In this document: positions 4,484-7,690 of the stretch, piece after piece | Position numbering within the stretch: the stretch's first letter is position 1 | Layout: each line of letters starts with the position of its first letter | DNA from: Campylobacteraceae bacterium | Lineage (GTDB): Bacteria; Campylobacterota; Campylobacteria; Campylobacterales; Sulfurovaceae | DNA length: 7,690 nucleotides | Assembly (NCBI GenBank): GCA_027026055.1 | Contig: JALVPA010000012.1 | Location: 1-7,690 of the forward strand | Direction: 5' to 3' | Notes under the pieces: generated by a model | What the model was told of the DNA's origin: nothing | Database searches by the model: none | The model's input: only the letters and a program-made list of their open reading frames with translations | Translations under genes and position numbers: made by a program

Positions 4484-6186
4484 ACGTAACGTTCCGTCTC
4501 TTTTATCAAATCTTCCGGCAACACGTCGCTACGCTCCAAGCCGTCGCGTTTGACCACCTCGACAAGCCCTTCGCCGAGTTTTTTGCCCACGATGATCGCG
4601 TAAGGAATGCCTATCAACTCGAAATCTTTCATCTTCGATCCGAAACGATCCTTACGATCGTCGAGCAATACGTCGTAGCCTTTCTTTTTCAACGCGTCGT
4701 AGAGCGACTCCGCCGCCTCGGTTTGGCTCTCTTCTTTGGCGTTGGAGACGATGACGACGACATCGAACGGTGCGGAAGCGGGCGTCCAGATACATCCGCG
4801 ATCGTCGTGATGTTGCTCGATGATCGCCGCAAGCAAACGGCTCACTCCGATACCGTAAGTACCCATCACCATCGGTTTGGATTTGCCGTTTTCGTCCAAA
4901 AAGTTGCACCCGAGCGGTTCGGAATAGCGCGTGCCGAGCTGAAAGATGTGCCCTACTTCGATCCCTTTCGTATAGTGCAACGTACCGCCGCAACGAGCGC
5001 AGCGATCTCCCTCTTGCACTTCGATTAGATCAGCGAAAGTCGCCTCCATACCTCTGAGATCGACGCCGACGCGATGGTAACCTTCTTTGTCCGCACCGCA
5101 TACCATCCCATAGGCTTCTTTTAGCGCATTGTCCCAAACGACGCGCAGCGATTTGTCCTCTTGAAACGGCGACATATAGCCCGGCACCAACCCCGCCGCT
5201 TTAAGCGTCTCTTCGTCAAGCTCTTCGAGTGCGTTGGCGTCGACGGCATTGGTCGCTTTGACCTCTTGGAGCGTATCGTCGCCGCGCAGGGCAAAGAGGA
5301 CAATCTCGCTTTTGCCTTCGTTGTAAAGCGCGCGCATCGCCACCGTTTTGATCACATAGTGCGGATCGACCTTCAAAAAGGAAGCCACCTCTTCGATCGT
5401 AGCGACACCGGGCGTTTCCACCTCAGCCGCTTCGTACGCAGGTACGGGTGTGTCCGTTATCTTGGGTGCCCGCACCGCCGCTTCGATATTGGCGCCGTAA
5501 TCGCACCCGTCGCACACCGCCAACGTATCTTCGCCGCTTTCGGCAAGTACCATAAATTCTTTGCTACCCGTACCGCCGATAGCGCCCGAGTCGGCTTCCA
5601 CCACGCGAAAATCGAAACCGAGACGCGTAAAGATCTTCTTGTAGGTCTCTTCCATCAACGCAAATTCGCGTTTCATATCCGCTTCGTCGGTATGAAAACT
5701 ATAACCGTCTTTCATCAAAAATTCGCGTCCGCGCATCAAGCCGAAACGGGGACGAATCTCGTCGCGAAACTTCAGATTGATCTGATAGAGATTGAGCGGT
5801 AGTTGTTTGTAGCTTTTGACGCTTTGACGCACGAGATTGACCATCATCTCCTCGTGGGTGGGACCAAGCACGAATTCGTTCTCTTTACGATCTTTAAAAC
5901 GCAGCAGCTCTTTGCCGTACTTTTCGTAGCGACCGCTCTCTTGCCACAATGCCGCGGGGGTTACGAACGAGAGGCTTACCTCTTGGCATCCCGCCTTATC
6001 AAGCTCCTCTTTGATGACCTTGCGCACCCTATCGAGTACGCGCTTTCCAAGCGGCAAAAAGTTGTACAGTCCGCTGCCGCCCGCATTTTGGATAAATCCG
6101 CCTCTAAGCAGATAGATATGACTGGGCAACACCGCGTCATTGGGTGTCTCTTTGGTCGTCGGAACTAAGAGTCTGGAGAGTCTCAC
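4471..6186 (-). CDS. proS: Prolyl-tRNA synthetase, bacterial type with editing domain
   Basis: ProS attaches proline to tRNA-Pro in the cytosol. The 571-residue protein has the full bacterial-type layout. Class II motif 1 is around residues 36-60 (GGSGLYNFLPLGKR), motif 2 around 139-165 (FRDEIRPRFGLMRGREF), an inserted editing (INS) domain at about 230-390, motif 3 around 440-452 (MGTYGIGVSRLLA) and a C-terminal anticodon-binding domain from about 475. Paired cysteines border the insertion (C225/C228 and C396/C399), as is usual in this form. Nothing is missing. The start is GTG at 6186, overlapping the hemA stop as GTGA (4 nt), with AAAGGA 8 nt upstream inside hemA. This predicts coupled translation. 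Its pairing with hemA, which consumes charged tRNA-Glu, is a known Campylobacterota arrangement. Confidence 0.97.
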   Translation of the reverse strand: MRLSRLLVPTTKETPNDAVLPSHIYLLRGGFIQNAGGSGLYNFLPLGKRVLDRVRKVIKEELDKAGCQEVSLSFVTPAALWQESGRYEKYGKELLRFKDRKENEFVLGPTHEEMMVNLVRQSVKSYKQLPLNLYQINLKFRDEIRPRFGLMRGREFLMKDGYSFHTDEADMKREFALMEETYKKIFTRLGFDFRVVEADSGAIGGTGSKEFMVLAESGEDTLAVCDGCDYGANIEAAVRAPKITDTPVPAYEAAEVETPGVATIEEVASFLKVDPHYVIKTVAMRALYNEGKSEIVLFALRGDDTLQEVKATNAVDANALEELDEETLKAAGLVPGYMSPFQEDKSLRVVWDNALKEAYGMVCGADKEGYHRVGVDLRGMEATFADLIEVQEGDRCARCGGTLHYTKGIEVGHIFQLGTRYSEPLGCNFLDENGKSKPMVMGTYGIGVSRLLAAIIEQHHDDRGCIWTPASAPFDVVVIVSNAKEESQTEAAESLYDALKKKGYDVLLDDRKDRFGSKMKDFELIGIPYAIIVGKKLGEGLVEVVKRDGLERSDVLPEDLIKETERYVCFS

Positions 6187-7490
6187 GCTTCGTATCCTTT
6201 CGTATGATGATCGTGTTTGTAACGTTTGACATCGACATCGTCGGTATCGATGGAAAACATCTTTTTGACCGCTTCGATGCAGTTGGAATTTTTGCTTTCG
6301 CTGGAAGAGGCGCGAAGGTTTTTGGTCGGATCGTGCAAAAAGCGATTGAACATCTGTTGCGCCATTTTACGCATATTCGCTTCGTATTCCGCGGGCACGA
6401 AGCCCTTTTTGATCGCGCGCGTCAACTCTTTGGCAATAGCCTCTTCGACTTGCAAGCGCATCTGTTTGATCACCGGTTCGATCGAGAGTGCGCGCAACCA
6501 AGCGTAAAACTCCTCTTTGTAGCGTGCAACGATCTCGCCCGCCTTGATCGCCTGTTCTTGGCGCAACGCGTGATTGTCTTCGGAGATGCTTTTGAGATCG
6601 TCGATACGATAGAGTCGCAGTTTTTCCAAATGCATGTCGTCGATATCGCGCGGAATCGCCATATCGAACCAAATGCGCGAAAGCGTCTCGTTTTCGATCA
6701 TCGCGGGTACGATGACCGGATCGGGCGAAGAGGTCGCCGAAAAGAGCAAACGGTATCGGTTGAGATATTTCGGCAAATTCTCCATCGTGTCGGCTTTGAC
6801 GTTTTCACCGAGCGATTCGGCAATCGACGCAATCTTTTCGAGATTTCGACCGATAAGCACCACATCGCAACCGACGCGAAGCAGATGTTTCGCCGCCAAA
6901 ACGCCCATTTCGCCCGCACCTACGACGATACCTTTCATCCCCTGAATGTTATCGCCGAGAATCTTGTGCGCTTGCGCCACGGCAACCGAGGCGATGGAGA
7001 CGGGGTTTTGGGAGATGTCGGTGGCGTTGCGTACCTCCGCCGCGCATTTGACGGCATACGAAACGACACGATTGAGCCGTTTGCCCGCCGTACCGTTGAT
7101 ATAGGAGAAACGAAACGCCTCTTTGACCTGTCCCGTAATCTGCGATTCGCCCACCACCAACGAATCGAGCGAAGAGACTACGGCAAAGATGTGTCCCACC
7201 GCCTCCTCGTCGTCATAGCGCGCCGCATATTTGCGCAGATCGTAAAAACTCACGCCGCTTTTTTGACTCATCAATCCCAACACGGCGTGAAAACTGGCGA
7301 AATTGTCTTTGGTCGCCAGCACCACTTCGACCCTATTGCATGTCGAAACGATAAAAGCCTCGTGGATAAAATCGAAATGGGTCAACTGCTCCAACATCGC
7401 TTTCGTCTCCTCTTCCGAGGCGAAAGCCAACTTCTCGCGCAATACCAAATCGCAATTTTTGTGCGAGAAGCTCACCACCTGATAGTACAT
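6183..7490 (-). CDS. hemA: Glutamyl-tRNA reductase
   Basis: HemA reduces glutamyl-tRNA with NADPH to glutamate-1-semialdehyde, the first committed step of C5-pathway haem synthesis. The 435-residue protein has the catalytic domain with nucleophile C51 in STCNRVE, the conserved block GESQITGQVKEAF (114-126), a Rossmann NADPH-binding domain with GAGEMG (191-196), and a long C-terminal helical dimerisation domain (from about 310). The tail ends in a small histidine cluster (H426, H428, H429); whether it binds metal or haem is unknown. The ATG at 7490 directly follows the TAG of the preceding gene (0-nt gap), with AGGGAG 6 nt upstream inside that gene. A GTGA junction leads into proS. The C5 pathway, rather than ALA synthase, is as expected for this group. 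Confidence 0.97.
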   Translation of the reverse strand: MYYQVVSFSHKNCDLVLREKLAFASEEETKAMLEQLTHFDFIHEAFIVSTCNRVEVVLATKDNFASFHAVLGLMSQKSGVSFYDLRKYAARYDDEEAVGHIFAVVSSLDSLVVGESQITGQVKEAFRFSYINGTAGKRLNRVVSYAVKCAAEVRNATDISQNPVSIASVAVAQAHKILGDNIQGMKGIVVGAGEMGVLAAKHLLRVGCDVVLIGRNLEKIASIAESLGENVKADTMENLPKYLNRYRLLFSATSSPDPVIVPAMIENETLSRIWFDMAIPRDIDDMHLEKLRLYRIDDLKSISEDNHALRQEQAIKAGEIVARYKEEFYAWLRALSIEPVIKQMRLQVEEAIAKELTRAIKKGFVPAEYEANMRKMAQQMFNRFLHDPTKNLRASSSESKNSNCIEAVKKMFSIDTDDVDVKRYKHDHHTKGYEA

Positions 7491-7690
7491 CTAAAACTCC
7501 CTGTCTATCATCTCGAGCGCGATATCCGCCAATTGTGTCTCTCCGAAACACTCTATCGCCGCGACCGCTTCGTCGATCAGCTCTTTGGCTTGGGCGTAGC
7601 ATCGCATCGGAATGCGATGCAACGTCATCGTATCGACGATCCATTTCGCCTCCGTTTCGCTCGGCGTTTTGCCGTGCAAAGTACGTAACT
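7491..7690 (-). CDS. ispB: Polyprenyl diphosphate synthase, C-terminal fragment (runs off the window)
   Basis: Only the last 66 codons or so are in the window. The visible frame stays open to the right edge, so the gene continues outside. The end of the frame, AQAKELIDEAVAAIECFG followed by a short helix and EMIDREF, looks like the C-terminus of trans-polyprenyl synthases of the IspB type, which make the side chain of respiratory quinones. The aspartate-rich catalytic motifs would lie outside the window and cannot be checked. The gene order supports the call: in Helicobacter and Campylobacter an ispB gene directly precedes hemA, from memory. Its TAG abuts the hemA ATG. The TTG at 7679 is probably an internal leucine and not a start. 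The alternative is an unrelated small protein. Confidence 0.72.
   Translation of the reverse strand, partial: LRTLHGKTPSETEAKWIVDTMTLHRIPMRCYAQAKELIDEAVAAIECFGETQLADIALEMIDREF

Noticed and set aside
6144..7688. Long open frame of 514 codons on the plus strand
   Set aside because: It lies antisense to hemA and to the fragment before it. It is rich in R, H, F and D, as expected from the opposite strand of GC-biased coding sequence, and has no recognisable domain or ribosome binding site. hemA is certain.
1..7690. CRISPR array, insertion sequence, tRNA or rRNA gene, or multi-gene defence system
   Set aside because: No regularly spaced repeats, transposase, terminal repeats or RNA gene signatures were seen. 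The Fic gene is the only accessory-type gene and has no partner in the window.

Overview
The window suggests a chromosomal segment of a Campylobacterota (former Epsilonproteobacteria) member with moderate G+C. The main evidence is a minus-strand run ispB (C-terminal part) - hemA - proS - fxsA - thiol oxidoreductase - hemC. From established knowledge, Helicobacter and Campylobacter also keep a polyprenyl synthase, hemA, proS and hemC together. The base composition is richer in G+C than in those pathogens and looks more like a free-living sulfur or hydrogen oxidiser. That last step is inference.

Layout. Positions 1-719 hold one AT-rich plus-strand gene for a compact, self-inhibited (class II) Fic-domain protein. 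Positions 720-908 are a gene-free, hairpin-rich, GC-richer spacer between this gene and the convergent minus-strand genes. Positions 909-2145 carry two minus-strand stress-type genes: a Prx6/archaeal-type peroxiredoxin and, upstream of it, an HdeD-family (DUF308) membrane protein. Positions 2146-2278 are a short spacer with a possible hemC terminator and a 10-bp inverted repeat that brackets the hdeD-like ribosome binding site. Positions 2279-7690 are the tightly packed haem/tRNA operon, read right to left.

How the genes work together. HemA reduces glutamyl-tRNA to start tetrapyrrole synthesis and HemC makes hydroxymethylbilane from porphobilinogen. ProS charges tRNA-Pro. The upstream prenyl synthase makes the quinone side chain. 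The periplasmic thioredoxin-fold protein and the FxsA membrane protein sit inside the same transcript. Junctions are abutting or overlapping (0 nt, 4 nt, 13 nt, 68 nt, then a 29-nt gap), which points to one translationally coupled operon. Three genes in the window use non-ATG starts (fic-like GTG, proS GTG, hemC TTG).

The most unusual part is the left end. The Fic gene differs sharply in composition from everything else, and its stop codon lies inside a sequence that fits the left half of an integron attC site. No matching right half could be found, so cassette origin is a hypothesis only. I see no rRNA, tRNA, CRISPR array, insertion sequence or complete novel multi-gene system.
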